Assembly (NCBI RefSeq): GCF_900103785.1
Contig: NZ_FNHE01000007.1
Coordinates: forward strand, 186,001-250,000
Length of the DNA stretch: 64,000 nucleotides
Source: Geodermatophilus siccatus
GTDB lineage: Bacteria; Actinomycetota; Actinomycetes; Mycobacteriales; Geodermatophilaceae
Direction: 5' to 3'
In this document: positions 31,722 through 41,022 of the stretch, one piece after another
Layout: each line of letters begins with the position of its first letter
How positions within the stretch are numbered: the first letter of the stretch is position 1
Program-made: the position numbers and the translations under genes
The notes under the pieces: model-generated
What the model saw: the letters and a program-made list of their open reading frames with translations, nothing else
Database searches by the model: none
What the model was told of the DNA's origin: nothing

Positions 31722-32969
31722 TCAGCGGTGCGGGGCGGCCCGCTCGGCCGGGGCCCCCTCCGCGCGGGACGCCCCCCGCGCCGACGTGGTCGGTCCGGGC
31801 AGCCGCAGGCTGACCAGCAGGGCGAGCAGCGGCAGTGGGAGGAGGGCGGCCACCGACCAGCCGAGGCCGTGCGCGTCGGCCAGCACCCCGAAGAGGGGCG
31901 TGACGGCACCGCCGGCGGACACGGCCAGGCCGAGGGTGACGCCGGAGGCCGTGCCGACCCGGTTGGGCAGCAGCTCCTGCCCGAGGGTGGTCTGCACGGA
32001 GAAGGGCAGGTACAGCCCCACGCCGAGCAGGACGGCGGCGACGAGGGCCGCGGGCCAGGACGGCGCCGCGACGAGCAGGACGAGACCGGGCACGGCGACC
32101 GCGTAGCCCAGGCGGATGGCCGGCACCCGGCCCCACCGGTCGGCGAGCCAGCCGCCGGCGAGGGTGCCGACCGCCCCGACGGCGAGGAACGTCGCCAGCG
32201 CCGCGGAGCCGGCCGGGGCGGGGACGCCGAAGCGGTCGATGACGTACAGCGCGACCAGGGACGAGACCCCGAAGTAGAGGACCGAGCGGATCACCACCAG
32301 CCCGGTCAGCCAGCCGAATGACCGCCAGTCGTCCTCCCGCTGCGGCGCCCCGCCGGTCGCGGCGGCGGGGCGTGGGCGGGCGCGGGCCCGGCGGCCGAGA
32401 GCCAGGAGGACGGCGGCCGCGCCCAGGGCCGGCAGCGCCAGCAGCGGCGTCCCCGCCACGCCGTACGCCAGCAGCACCGGCGTGACCACGACCGGGCCGA
32501 GGGCGAGGCCGGCGTTGCCACCGACGGCGAACCAGCTCATCCCCTGCGCCGAGGCGCCGGCAGCCGCACGGGCCGCCCGGGCCGCCGCCGGGTGGTAGGC
32601 GGCCACGCCGAGGCCGGAGAGGGCCACCGCCGCCCAGGTCCACCAGTAGGAGTCGCCGAGGCCGGCCAGCCCGATGCCGACCCCGGCGACCAGCAGACCC
32701 AGGGGGGTCAGCCAGGGCAGGGGCCGCCGGTCGACCAGGACGCCGAAGGCCGGCTGCACCACCGACGAGAGCACCGTGGCGGCGAGGGTGATGCCGGTGG
32801 CCGCGGCGTAGGAGTACCCCCGCTCCAGCACCAGGAACGGCAGCAGCGCGGGCACCGCTCCCTGGTACAGGTCGTCCACGACGTGGCTGGAGGTCAGCAG
32901 GGCCAGCCCGCGACGGTCGACCACGCGCCCGTCCGAGGCCGGCCGGCCGCCCCGGCGATCGCTCCGCAC
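31722..32969 (-). CDS. MFS transporter, fosmidomycin-resistance (Fsr)-like
   Basis: A 415-residue major facilitator with 12 predicted membrane segments. The opening HVVDDLYQGAVPALLPFLVLERGYSY and the segment SGLGVAAYHPAAARAA are characteristic of the Fsr group (YHP motif in segment 4-5). Members export fosmidomycin or other small molecules, but most have no known substrate. A central cytosolic loop (RRARARPRPAAATGG) separates the two halves. The start is GTG 32969. It lies 65 bases upstream of the kinase-like/flippase gene on the same strand and may be co-transcribed with it. Confidence 0.85.
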   Translation of the reverse strand: MRSDRRGGRPASDGRVVDRRGLALLTSSHVVDDLYQGAVPALLPFLVLERGYSYAAATGITLAATVLSSVVQPAFGVLVDRRPLPWLTPLGLLVAGVGIGLAGLGDSYWWTWAAVALSGLGVAAYHPAAARAARAAAGASAQGMSWFAVGGNAGLALGPVVVTPVLLAYGVAGTPLLALPALGAAAVLLALGRRARARPRPAAATGGAPQREDDWRSFGWLTGLVVIRSVLYFGVSSLVALYVIDRFGVPAPAGSAALATFLAVGAVGTLAGGWLADRWGRVPAIRLGYAVAVPGLVLLVAAPSWPAALVAAVLLGVGLYLPFSVQTTLGQELLPNRVGTASGVTLGLAVSAGGAVTPLFGVLADAHGLGWSVAALLPLPLLALLVSLRLPGPTTSARGASRAEGAPAERAAPHR

Positions 32970-33014
32970 CAGGCGACCGTGGCCGCGCGGCCGCCGGTCG
33001 TCAACCGGCCGAGG

Positions 33015-34292
33015 TCAGTGCGCACCGGCGGGTGCGGGCTCCTCCGGCGCGTCGGTCAGCTGCCAGGGCCGGACGACGGTCACGAGCACTCCGATCGCGA
33101 GCACCAGCGCGGCGAGGATGACCGTGCCCATCGCCGCGGCGTCGTTGCCCAGCAGGCCGACGACCGGCGACACCGCGGCGCCGACACCGAACTGCACCGC
33201 GCCCAGCAGCGCCGCCGCCGAACCGGCCGACTCCCCGTGCCGGGACAGCGCCAGCGCCGGGGCGTTGGGCAGCGCCAGGCCGGTGGCGAAGAGCATCGCC
33301 CACAGCGGGAGGACGACGCCCGGCAGCCCGCCGGTGCCGGTGCCGGCCAGGACGAGGAGCGCCGCGCCCGAGACGGCACCGGCCACGACACCGGCCACGA
33401 GCACCTGGGCCGGAGCCCACCGCCGCAGCACCACCGGGTTGAGCTGGGTGGCCGCGATCAGCCAGACGGCGCCGGCGCCGAAGAGCAGCCCGAACTGCTG
33501 CTCGTCGAGGCCGTACTGCCGCTGGAAGACGAACGACGAACCCGAGACGTAGCTGAACAGCCCGGCCATCGTCAGCCCGGCGACCAGCACCAGGCCGACG
33601 AGCGTCCGGTCGCGCAGCAGCCCCCGGTAGGTGTGCAGCGTGCCCGCGAGACCACGGCCGCTGCGGCGGGACGGCGGCAGCGTCTCGCGCAGGCCGAACC
33701 ACCCGACGGCGAGCAGCAGCAGCCCGTAGACCGCGAGGACGGCGAAGATGCCGCGCCAGCTGGTGACCCGCAGCAGCTCCCCGCCCAGCGTGGGGGCCAG
33801 CACCGGCGCGGCGCCGAGCACGAGGAACAGCCGGGACAGCATCGTGGCCGCCGCCCGCCCGGTGAACAGGTCGCGCACCACCGCCATCGCGACCACCGCG
33901 CCGGCCGCCGTCCCCACCCCCTGCAGCAGGCGGAGGACGCCGAGCACCTCGATGGTCGGGGCGACGAGCACCAGCAGCGACGCGACCACGTACAGCGCCG
34001 TGCCGGCCAGCAGGGGTCCGCGACGGCCGAACGCGTCGGAGAGCGGGCCGAGCACCAGCTGGCCGATCGCCAGGCCGATGAGCGTGCCGGTGAGGGTCAG
34101 CTGGACCATCGCCGACGTCGTCCCCAGCTCGGCGGTGATGGTGGGCAGCGCCGGCAGGTACATGTCGATCGTCAGCGGCCCGATGGCGACGAACGCGCCG
34201 AGGAGGAGGGCGAGCAGCGCCCGGTTGGGCGGCGCGGCCTCGGGGGTCGGTGCGAGCGTCGCGGTCGCGGCGCGGTCCTGCAGGTCGGTCAC
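33015..34292 (-). CDS. Bcr/CflA-type multidrug MFS exporter
   Basis: A 425-residue transporter with 12 membrane segments and the Bcr/CflA signatures: TIDMYLPALPTI in the first segment, GQLVLGPLSDAFGRR in loop 2-3 (motif A) and RLLQGVGTAAGAVVAMAVVRD in segment 5. It probably exports antibiotics or small metabolites by proton antiport. Start: GTG 34292 is chosen because the conserved domain follows closely; an ATG at 34373 would add 27 residues without a convincing ribosome site. It lies 45 bases upstream of the Fsr-like transporter, so two exporters are adjacent. Confidence 0.87.
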   Translation of the reverse strand: MTDLQDRAATATLAPTPEAAPPNRALLALLLGAFVAIGPLTIDMYLPALPTITAELGTTSAMVQLTLTGTLIGLAIGQLVLGPLSDAFGRRGPLLAGTALYVVASLLVLVAPTIEVLGVLRLLQGVGTAAGAVVAMAVVRDLFTGRAAATMLSRLFLVLGAAPVLAPTLGGELLRVTSWRGIFAVLAVYGLLLLAVGWFGLRETLPPSRRSGRGLAGTLHTYRGLLRDRTLVGLVLVAGLTMAGLFSYVSGSSFVFQRQYGLDEQQFGLLFGAGAVWLIAATQLNPVVLRRWAPAQVLVAGVVAGAVSGAALLVLAGTGTGGLPGVVLPLWAMLFATGLALPNAPALALSRHGESAGSAAALLGAVQFGVGAAVSPVVGLLGNDAAAMGTVILAALVLAIGVLVTVVRPWQLTDAPEEPAPAGAH

Positions 34293-34395
34293 GGTCGTCC
34301 ATTCGTCCAGGCGGTCTGACTCGGCCCACGCTGGCCGGATGCCAGGGGCCAAGGCAGCGCCGGCACCGTCCATTCCTGGCTGTGGCGGACGCCGC

Positions 34396-35361
34396 TCAGA
34401 CCCCCAGCGGCGCCCGGGCGGCGGCGACCGCCCGGCGGGCGTCCTCGGCCACCAGGTCGGCGTTGACCTGCGCGCCTGCGAGCGCCCCCGCGGCCGCAGC
34501 CGAGCCGACCTGCGCGGACAGGTCGGTGACGTTGCCGGCGAGCCACACGCCGGGGACGGCGCTGCGCCCGGCGGCGTCGGCGACCAGGTGCTCCCCCATC
34601 CCCGACGGGTGCGGCACCGGGGTCAGGCCGAGACCGGCGAGGAAGCCCGCGCGGGCGACCATCCGGGACTGGACGGCGACCGCCGCCCGCTCGACCACCG
34701 TGCCGTCGGCCAGCCGCACGCCGACGAGCCGGTCGTCGGTGACCTCGAGCCCGGCCACCTCGCCGGTCACCACCCGGACGCCGAGGGCGGCCAGCTGCTC
34801 GGCCTGCTCGCCGGAGGGCGCCGCCTGGGTGTGCGCGAACAGGGTGACGTCGGCGCTGAGCTGCCGGAACAGCAGCACCTGGTGCACGGCCATGGGGCCG
34901 CAGGCCAGCACGCCGACGGCCTGGTCGCGGACCTCCCAGCCGTGGCAGTACGGGCAGTGCAGCACGTCGCGGCCCCACCGCTCGCGCAGCCCGGGGACGT
35001 CGGGCAGCTCGTCGACCAGGCCGGTGGTGACCAGCAGCCGCCGCGCCCGCACCGTCCGCCCGTCGGCCAGCCCGACGACGAAGCCGTTCCCGTCCCGGTC
35101 CGCACGGACGACCTCGCCGTCGACGACGGAGCCGCCGTAGGAGCGGACCTCGGCCCGCCCGCGGGCGAGCAGCTCGCTGGGCGGCATGCCCTCGCGGGCC
35201 AGCAGGCCGTGCACGCCGGCCGCCGGCGCGTTGCGGGGCGCGCCCGCGTCGACCACCACCACGGACCGCCGGGAGCGGGCCAGCATCAGGGCCCCGTTCA
35301 GCCCCGCGGCGCCACCCCCGACCACCACGACGTCGTACTCGTTCCCCAGCTCGTCGGTCAC
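34396..35361 (-). CDS. Thioredoxin reductase-like FAD/NAD(P)-dependent oxidoreductase
   Basis: A 321-residue flavoprotein. The FAD loop is VVVVGGGAAGLNGALML (11-27) and a redox pair Cys136-Pro-Tyr-Cys139 (HCPYCHGWE) sits in the NADPH domain position of the thioredoxin reductase CxxC. The HCPYCHGWEVRD segment is typical of the group of small thioredoxin-reductase-like proteins found apart from thioredoxin genes. A C-terminal FAD-binding stretch (VPGVWLAGNVTD) is present. The start is GTG 35361 with GGAGG eight bases upstream. It follows selO on the same strand after 83 bases; the physiological partner is unknown. Confidence 0.85.
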   Translation of the reverse strand: MTDELGNEYDVVVVGGGAAGLNGALMLARSRRSVVVVDAGAPRNAPAAGVHGLLAREGMPPSELLARGRAEVRSYGGSVVDGEVVRADRDGNGFVVGLADGRTVRARRLLVTTGLVDELPDVPGLRERWGRDVLHCPYCHGWEVRDQAVGVLACGPMAVHQVLLFRQLSADVTLFAHTQAAPSGEQAEQLAALGVRVVTGEVAGLEVTDDRLVGVRLADGTVVERAAVAVQSRMVARAGFLAGLGLTPVPHPSGMGEHLVADAAGRSAVPGVWLAGNVTDLSAQVGSAAAAGALAGAQVNADLVAEDARRAVAAARAPLGV

Positions 35362-35404
35362 CGTGACCACCTCCGCGGCCACCGTGCGACGGACGGCGCC
35401 GATG

Positions 35405-35431
35405 CGGCAAGAGACCTTGCTGTTACGGCAA
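35405..35431 (-). promoter_or_regulatory. Candidate operator before the thioredoxin reductase-like gene
   Basis: CGGCAA occurs at 35405-35410 and 35426-35431, exactly 21 bases apart (two helical turns), and GCAAG-AGAC-CTTGC at 35407-35420 forms an inverted repeat. The site is in the 83-base gap between selO and the flavoprotein gene. A regulator-binding role is only inferred. Confidence 0.3.
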
Positions 35432-35444
35432 ACGGCCAGGCGCC

Positions 35445-36908
35445 TCAGGTGCCGCAGAAGGTGCGGTAGGGGCCGGTGCCGCCCGGAGCCGGGGCCGCGT
35501 AGCGCTCGAGGCCCGGCCGCTCCTCGTAGGGGGCGGCCAGCACCTCGAGCAGCTGCTGCAGCGGAGCCAGGTCGCCGGCGGTCGCCGCCTGCAGCGCCTC
35601 CTCGACGAGGTGGTTGCGGGGGGTGTAGACGGGGTTGACCCGGTCCATCGCCTCGGCGTCCGGACCGACGGCGCGCCACCGCTCGAGCCAGGCGTCGAAC
35701 CGCGCGAGGTCCAGGACGACGAGGCGCGCGGGCTCGGCGTCGCCGCGGGCCGCGGTACCGAGCGCGCGGAAGAAGGACGTCAGGTCGACGCGGCTCTCCT
35801 GCACGAGCGCGAGGAGGTCCTCGGCGAGCGACGTGGCGACCGCGTCGTCCAGCCCCTCGGGGAGGCCGAGCTTGGCGCGCATGCCGGCCGACCAGGCGGC
35901 GTTGTACTGCGGGCGGAACCGCTCGAGCGCCGCGACCGCGAGGGCGACCGCCTGCTCCTGGTCGTCGGACAGCAGCGGCAGGAGCGCCTCGGCGAACCGG
36001 GCGAGGTTCCACTCGGCCACGATCGGCTGGTTGCCGTAGGCGTAGCGCCCGCCGGTGTCGATCGAGCTGAAGACCGTGGCCGGGTCGAAGGCGTCGAGGA
36101 AGGCGCAGGGGCCGTAGTCGATGGTCTCGCCGGAGATCGTCGTGTTGTCGGTGTTCATGACGCCGTGGACGAAGCCGACCAGCATCCACCGCGCGATCAG
36201 CGACGCCTGGGCGGCGACCACGGCCTCGAACAGCGCGAGGTACGGGTTCTCGGCGTCCGCCGAGGCGGGGTGGTGCCGGGCGATCGCGTGGTCGGCCAGG
36301 CGGCGCAGCAGCTCGGCGTCCCCGGTGGCGCGGGCGTACTGGAAGCTGCCCACCCGCAGGTGGCTGCTCGCCACCCGCGCCAGGACGGCGCCCGGCAGCA
36401 GGGTCTCGCGGCGGATCGTGCGCCCGGTCGCCACCACGGCGAGGGAGCGCGTGGTCGGGATGCCGAGCGCGTGCATCGCCTCGCTGACGACGTGCTCGCG
36501 CAGCATGGGGCCGACGGCGGCCAGCCCGTCCCCGCCGCGCGAGAACGGCGTGCGGCCCGAGCCCTTGAGGTGCAGGTCGCGCAGCCGGCCCTCGGCGTCG
36601 GTCAGCTCCCCGAGCAGCAGCGCCCGCCCGTCGCCGAGGCGCGGGACGAACCCGCCGAACTGGTGCCCGGCGTAGGCCTGCGCCACCGGCTTCGCGCCGT
36701 CGGGGACGGCGTTGCCGACGAGCAGGCGCACGCCCTCGGGGCTGCGCAGCGCGTCGGGGTCGAGGCCGAGCTCGGCGGCCAGCGCGTCGTTGAGCACGAG
36801 CAGCTGCGGGTCCGGGACCTCGTCGGCCTGCCACGCGACCGCCAGCTCCGGCAGCTCGCGGGCGAAGCGGTCGTCGAAGGAGACGGTCGGTGCGGGGGCG
36901 ACGCTCAC
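35445..36908 (-). CDS. selO: Protein adenylyltransferase SelO (YdiU family)
   Basis: Pseudokinase-fold enzyme that transfers AMP from ATP to Ser, Thr or Tyr of target proteins, linked to redox homeostasis. The protein is 487 residues with family landmarks [24 protein letters not shown] (about 76-99), [61 protein letters not shown] (catalytic and metal-binding Asp/Asn), and [16 protein letters not shown]. The C-terminus is FCGT: Cys485 takes the place of the selenocysteine of the eukaryotic homologue. The start is GTG 36908. The thioredoxin-reductase-like gene follows downstream. Confidence 0.94.
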   Translation of the reverse strand: MSVAPAPTVSFDDRFARELPELAVAWQADEVPDPQLLVLNDALAAELGLDPDALRSPEGVRLLVGNAVPDGAKPVAQAYAGHQFGGFVPRLGDGRALLLGELTDAEGRLRDLHLKGSGRTPFSRGGDGLAAVGPMLREHVVSEAMHALGIPTTRSLAVVATGRTIRRETLLPGAVLARVASSHLRVGSFQYARATGDAELLRRLADHAIARHHPASADAENPYLALFEAVVAAQASLIARWMLVGFVHGVMNTDNTTISGETIDYGPCAFLDAFDPATVFSSIDTGGRYAYGNQPIVAEWNLARFAEALLPLLSDDQEQAVALAVAALERFRPQYNAAWSAGMRAKLGLPEGLDDAVATSLAEDLLALVQESRVDLTSFFRALGTAARGDAEPARLVVLDLARFDAWLERWRAVGPDAEAMDRVNPVYTPRNHLVEEALQAATAGDLAPLQQLLEVLAAPYEERPGLERYAAPAPGGTGPYRTFCGT

Positions 36909-37206
36909 ACCGTGGTGAGCGCGCTCCCGGCCGCTGCTGTTCCCGCGTCGACACATCGCGACGCGACGTCCCCCGCACCCTGCCGTGGTCTGCGGCAACC
37001 GCTCGGTCCGCCGGGGCCGGGGCGCCCGGTCGGCGGGGTGTGGACAGGGCGCTGCCCCCGCGGTCACGATGACAGGGCCCAGACCAGGGCGACGAGGTGC
37101 GCCGGCCGGCCCGCTGGGATGCGCGGGGCCGCCCGGTCGCCGCACCGCTCGACGCGCCGGAGCACGACCGGACCCGAGCCTTGCCGAAGGCAGGACGGGA
37201 GGAACG

Positions 37207-37920
37207 CTGATCCCCGGGCCGGTCCTGCCGGGACTCCTGGTCTCCCCCACCGAGCCGGCGCGGATCCGCGACCTCGGTGCGACGTCGTCGCTGCCCGAGC
37301 GGTACGGGGCGGACGTGCTCTTCGACGTCCGGCCGGTGGGACGGGTGGGGGTCCAGCGCAAGACGGTCGCCGACCTGTTCGCCTCGATCCGCGACGGCCG
37401 GCTGACCCGTTCGGTGTCCGCGATGAGCGCCCTCGACGTCGCCGTCCTCGTCATCGAGGGCGAGGTGCGGTGGAACGCCGAGGGGTTCGCCGAGCCGACC
37501 GGACCCACCGGTCGCCCGGTCACCTCGTGGCACCGGGACGCCTACCGGAGCCTGCTCTGGTCGGTCCGCGCACGCGGCATCTGGGTGGAGGCGGTGCCGG
37601 ACGTCGACGGCACCGTGGCCACCGTCCTGTCACTGCACCGCTGGGCCGGCAAGGCCACCCACGACACGTTGGACAGGCGGCCCGGACGCCGCGGTGCGGA
37701 CCCCGCCGCCCTGCACGTCCTGCAGGGCCTCGCCGGCATCGGGCCCCGGCTCGCCGGCAGGATCGTCGAGCACTTCCAGGGGCTGCCCATCGCCTGGACC
37801 GTCACCGAGCGGGAACTCGCCGCGGTGCCGGGGATCGGCCCCGTCCGTGCGAAGAGGCTGTCGGAGTCCCTCGCGGGTCGGCACTGCGACCGGGACGAGT
37901 GCGGCCGCGCGGAGCGGTGA
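37207..37920 (+). CDS. ERCC4-type nuclease with C-terminal HhH domain
   Basis: A 237-residue protein. The N-terminal ERCC4/XPF-like nuclease core is seen in [33 protein letters not shown]; the metal-binding Glu of the canonical ERK motif is Gln here (QRKxxxD). The C-terminal 60 residues carry two helix-hairpin-helix motifs ([16 protein letters not shown] and [12 protein letters not shown]). It may act on branched DNA in repair. The start is uncertain: a CTG at 37207 has GGGAGG at good spacing and gives the expected N-terminus, while an ATG at 37069 in frame lacks a ribosome site. The 300 bases between it and selO hold no other feature. Confidence 0.75.
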   Translation: MIPGPVLPGLLVSPTEPARIRDLGATSSLPERYGADVLFDVRPVGRVGVQRKTVADLFASIRDGRLTRSVSAMSALDVAVLVIEGEVRWNAEGFAEPTGPTGRPVTSWHRDAYRSLLWSVRARGIWVEAVPDVDGTVATVLSLHRWAGKATHDTLDRRPGRRGADPAALHVLQGLAGIGPRLAGRIVEHFQGLPIAWTVTERELAAVPGIGPVRAKRLSESLAGRHCDRDECGRAER

Positions 37921-37993
37921 CCCTGGGTGCTGCAGCCGGCGCGTGGCGCACCGGGCGGACCGCTCACGGCTCCGGCCTCCCAGCCGCGCCGCC

Positions 37994-37999
37994 TATAGT
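37994..37999 (+). promoter_or_regulatory. TATAGT -10-like hexamer upstream of the sensor kinase
   Basis: A near-consensus -10 hexamer in an otherwise very GC-rich 190-base gap. No clear -35 element is seen at 17 bases. It would give a 5' leader of about 105 bases before the kinase start. Confidence 0.35.
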
Positions 38000-38113
38000 C
38001 CTGCCCACCGCCTCCACGAGGCGACGCCGGGGACTGCCCCGTCGAGCAGCGCGGCGTCCGCGGTCCCTCGTCCGACGTCCGGCTCGGCCAGCGGGCCAGA
38101 TGCGGGAGGCGAC

Positions 38114-39931
38114 GTGCCGCACTCCACCACCTCGCTGATGCGCACCACCACCTGGCTGATGCTGGCGCTCGGCGCGGTCTACGGGGTCACCCTCGTGCCG
38201 GGGGTGCGCTCGGCGCCGGGCTACCGGGCGGCGCTCGACTGGTGGCTCAACATGACCGTCGACGCCCTCGTGATCCTCGTGGTGGCCCTGCGTGTCGCGG
38301 CCGACCGCCGGGACCGGGCGGCCTGGCTGTCCATGGCCGTGGGGCTCGGGGCGGCCTTCGCCGGCAGCACCACCTACTTCGCGTACTACCAGCACCTCGA
38401 CCCGATCCCGAGCCCGTCGTGGGCCGACACGGGGTGGTTGCTCTTCTACGCGCTGCTCGCCGTCGGGCTGGTCCTGAGGTTGCGCACCCGGGCCCGCAGC
38501 ATGCCCGTCAGCCTCTCGCTGGACGGGCTGATCGCCGGTCTGACGGCCGCGGCGCTGGCGGAGAACTACGTCGACGGGGCGCACGTGCCCCTCGAGCAGG
38601 ACGGCGTCACGACGCTGACCGCCGCCTACCCGTTCGCCGACCTGCTGCTCCTGGCCCTGGCGGTCGCCGCGCTCGCCATGCTCGGGAGGGGCGCCGGCTG
38701 GTCCTGGTGGCTGCTGTGCGCCTCCTTCGTGACGTTCTTCGTCACCGACGCGATCTACGCGACCCTGGTCGAGAGGGGGGCCTACGTCGGTGGGGAGCCG
38801 GTCGACGCGGGCTGGCTCGTGGCCCGGCTGCTGCTGGCCGGGGCGGCACTGGCCTCGCTCCGCCGGACGGAGTCGCGCCCGGTCGACCTGGAGGGGGTCA
38901 CCGTCCTGGTCCTGCCCGGCGTCTGCGGCCTCGCCGTCCTCGGGCTGCTGTTCCACGGCAGCCTCTCCGGGATCAGCCCGGTCGCCGCGGTCCTCGGGCT
39001 GGCCGCCGGCGTGCTCATGGTCGGGCGGACGGCGCTGACGTTCCGCGAGCTGCGGGTGCTCACCGAGGCCCGCCAGCGCGCGCTGAGCGAACGCCTCGTG
39101 GAGGCCCAGGACGACGAACGGGCCCGCATCGCCGCCGACGTCCACGACGACTCCATCCAGGCGCTGGCGGCCGTCGACCTGCGCCTGGGTGCCCTCAGGA
39201 ACCGGTTGCGCGACCGTGCCCCCGAGGAGGCCGCCGCGGTCGAGACCGTGCTGGACGCCGTCCACGGCGCCGGCGAGCGGCTGCGGCACCTGCTCTTCGA
39301 GCTCGAGACCCCGGTCCTCGACGCGTCCCTGACCGAGGGGCTGCGCGACGCGGCAGCCCAGGTGTTCGAGGACGGCGACGTCACGTGGTCGGTCGAGGAG
39401 CGGGGGCAGGCCCCCCTCCCGCAGCAGGTGCGGGTGTCCGCCTACCGGATCGCCCGCGAGGCGATGGTCAACGCCCGCAAGCACGCCCGGGCCCGCCACG
39501 TCACCGTCGTCGTCGACGCGACCGGGCGCGGTGTGCAGGTGCAGGTCGTGGACGACGGCACGGGGGTCGACCACACGGCCTCGGCGCGGTCGGGCCGCCG
39601 TCACTCCGGCGTGGTGTCGATGCGCGACCGGGCGCTGGCGTCGGGCGGCTGGTGGCGGTCGCAGCCCGGTCCGGGGGGGACCGGCACCGCCGTGTCCTTC
39701 TTCCTGCCCGTGCCCGCCTCGGCAGTCGCGGACGCGGCGGCCGCTCCCCTCTCAGCCGGGGAGCAGACGGCGGAGCAGGTCGGGCGCGCCGCGCACGCCC
39801 ACGACGAGATGGCCCTGCATGCACGTGCGCAGCAGCACGGGGAGGTCGCCGGCAACGCTGCCCTTGAGCAGGTAGGCGGATCCGCCGGCAGCCAGCACCC
39901 GCGTCCACGTCGCAGGGTCCGCCTGCGCTGA
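38114..39931 (+). CDS. Membrane sensor histidine kinase (NarL-type, HisKA_3)
   Basis: A 605-residue kinase. Eight or nine hydrophobic segments fill residues 10-310. The dimerisation/phosphorylation helix follows, with RIAADVHDDSIQALAAVDLRLGAL and the phospho-acceptor His344, then a HATPase_c domain (N-box AYRIAREAMVNARKHA, G-box VVDDGTGVD and GGTGTAVSFFLP). The expected end is near residue 540, but the frame runs on about 65 residues as an antisense read-through of the convergent response regulator gene. The start is GTG 38114 with GGGAGG four bases upstream. It likely signals to the receivers at 39752 and 40301. Confidence 0.87.
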   Translation: MPHSTTSLMRTTTWLMLALGAVYGVTLVPGVRSAPGYRAALDWWLNMTVDALVILVVALRVAADRRDRAAWLSMAVGLGAAFAGSTTYFAYYQHLDPIPSPSWADTGWLLFYALLAVGLVLRLRTRARSMPVSLSLDGLIAGLTAAALAENYVDGAHVPLEQDGVTTLTAAYPFADLLLLALAVAALAMLGRGAGWSWWLLCASFVTFFVTDAIYATLVERGAYVGGEPVDAGWLVARLLLAGAALASLRRTESRPVDLEGVTVLVLPGVCGLAVLGLLFHGSLSGISPVAAVLGLAAGVLMVGRTALTFRELRVLTEARQRALSERLVEAQDDERARIAADVHDDSIQALAAVDLRLGALRNRLRDRAPEEAAAVETVLDAVHGAGERLRHLLFELETPVLDASLTEGLRDAAAQVFEDGDVTWSVEERGQAPLPQQVRVSAYRIAREAMVNARKHARARHVTVVVDATGRGVQVQVVDDGTGVDHTASARSGRRHSGVVSMRDRALASGGWWRSQPGPGGTGTAVSFFLPVPASAVADAAAAPLSAGEQTAEQVGRAAHAHDEMALHARAQQHGEVAGNAALEQVGGSAGSQHPRPRRRVRLR

Positions 39932-40192
39932 CAACCCGGCGACGACCGGCCGGTGCGGCAGCGCGACCAGCCGCCGGACCAGCTCGGGCCCGCCTCCCGG
40001 CATCCGCATGTCGACCAGCACGAGCGCCGCCCGGAGGTCCCGGGCCATCGTCACCGCCTCGTCGCCGTCGGCCGCCTCCCCGACGACGCGGAAGTCCGGC
40101 TCCTGGCCCAGCAGCGCCGCCACGGCGGACCCGAAGCGGGCGTCGTCATCGGCGACGACGACGGTGATCTCGCCGCGGACCGGGGGTGCCAC
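39752..40192 (-). CDS. Single-domain response regulator (receiver only)
   Basis: A 146-residue receiver with no output domain. The acidic pocket is Asp15-Asp16-Asp17 (VVVADDDARF), the phosphorylation site Asp61 (VLVDMRMPGG), the switch residue Ser88 and the conserved Lys110 (AYLLKGS). Its last 180 bases overlap the 3' end of the sensor kinase gene on the other strand. Without an output domain it may act as a phosphate sink or bind a partner protein. The start GTG 40192 is tentative (GTG 40210 is also in frame); neither has a strong ribosome site. It diverges from the NarL-type regulator gene. Confidence 0.8.
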   Translation of the reverse strand: MAPPVRGEITVVVADDDARFGSAVAALLGQEPDFRVVGEAADGDEAVTMARDLRAALVLVDMRMPGGGPELVRRLVALPHRPVVAGLSAQADPATWTRVLAAGGSAYLLKGSVAGDLPVLLRTCMQGHLVVGVRGAPDLLRRLLPG

Positions 40193-40235
40193 AGGAACAC
40201 GCTGGCCCACGCCGCGGTCGTTGTCGTGAGGCGAG

Positions 40236-40255
40236 CGCACCACCCGTCTGGTGCG
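40236..40255. promoter_or_regulatory. CGCACCA-N6-TGGTGCG palindrome between two regulator genes
   Basis: A perfect 7-bp inverted repeat with a 6-base spacer (CCCGTC) in the divergent promoter region of the receiver-only and NarL-type genes. The half-site TGGTGC returns in a second palindrome at 41023-41038 downstream of the NarL-type gene. NarL/FixJ regulators bind such inverted heptamers, so it may be an autoregulatory site. Confidence 0.45.
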
Positions 40256-40300
40256 GGCGTACCAGGTACCACCCCGCGCAGCGCGTGTCAGACTCGGAAC

Positions 40301-40975
40301 GTGACGGGGTCGGGGACGCCGGGCCGCCCCACCACCGGCAATGTGCGGGTCCTGGTCGTGGACGACCACCAGATGTTCGCCACCAGCCTGGCGCAGGCGC
40401 TGCAGTCCGAGTCCGACCTGCTCGTCGTCGGGCAGGGCACCTCGATCAGCGAGGCCCGGCGTCTGGTGGCGTCGGCCACCCCGGACGTCGTCCTCCTGGA
40501 CCACCGGCTGCCCGACGGCGACGGCGTGGGCGCGATCGCCGAGCTGCACCGCATCCGCCCCTCCGCGAAGGTCGTGGTGCTGACCGCCACGACCTCCGAC
40601 CGTCTCCTCGTCGCCGCCATGGAGGCCGGCGCTGCCGGGTTCATCGCCAAGACCCAGCGGCTGGACGACGTGGTCGGCGGCGTGCGGGCTGCCGCGCAGG
40701 GCGAGTCCGTGGTCAGCGCCAAGCTGCTCGCCCGGCTGCTGCTGCGCCTGCGCAGGCAGGGCGGCGGCAGCGGGGCCGAGCTGACCGAGCGGGAGCGCGA
40801 GATCCTCGACCTCCTGGCGAAGGGTCTGTCCAACGCCGACATCGCCCAGGAGCTGACCATCAGCGTGCACACCGTCCGGAACCACGTGGCGAACCTCTCG
40901 GCCAAGCTCGGTGCGCACTCGAAGCTCGAGGTCCTCTCGATCGCCGTCCGCGAGGGCCTGGTCGACAGCACCTGA
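40301..40975 (+). CDS. NarL/FixJ-family response regulator
   Basis: A 224-residue regulator. The receiver has VLVVDDHQMF (Asp21-Asp22), phosphorylation site Asp67 (VVLLDHRLPDG), switch Thr and Lys (FIAKTQRL). A linker leads to a LuxR-type helix-turn-helix (LTEREREILDLLAKGLSNADIAQELTISVHTVRNHVANLSAKLG), which binds DNA on phosphorylation. The sensor kinase at 38114 is of the matching class. Start GTG 40301; a second GTG 42 bases in (AATGTG) would remove a flexible leader and cannot be excluded. TGGTGC palindromes on both sides of the gene are candidate targets. Confidence 0.92.
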   Translation: MTGSGTPGRPTTGNVRVLVVDDHQMFATSLAQALQSESDLLVVGQGTSISEARRLVASATPDVVLLDHRLPDGDGVGAIAELHRIRPSAKVVVLTATTSDRLLVAAMEAGAAGFIAKTQRLDDVVGGVRAAAQGESVVSAKLLARLLLRLRRQGGGSGAELTEREREILDLLAKGLSNADIAQELTISVHTVRNHVANLSAKLGAHSKLEVLSIAVREGLVDST

Positions 40976-41022
40976 CCCCACCGGCGCCCTGCCCGCAGCC
41001 CCGAGGGGCGGACCCGGGCGTC

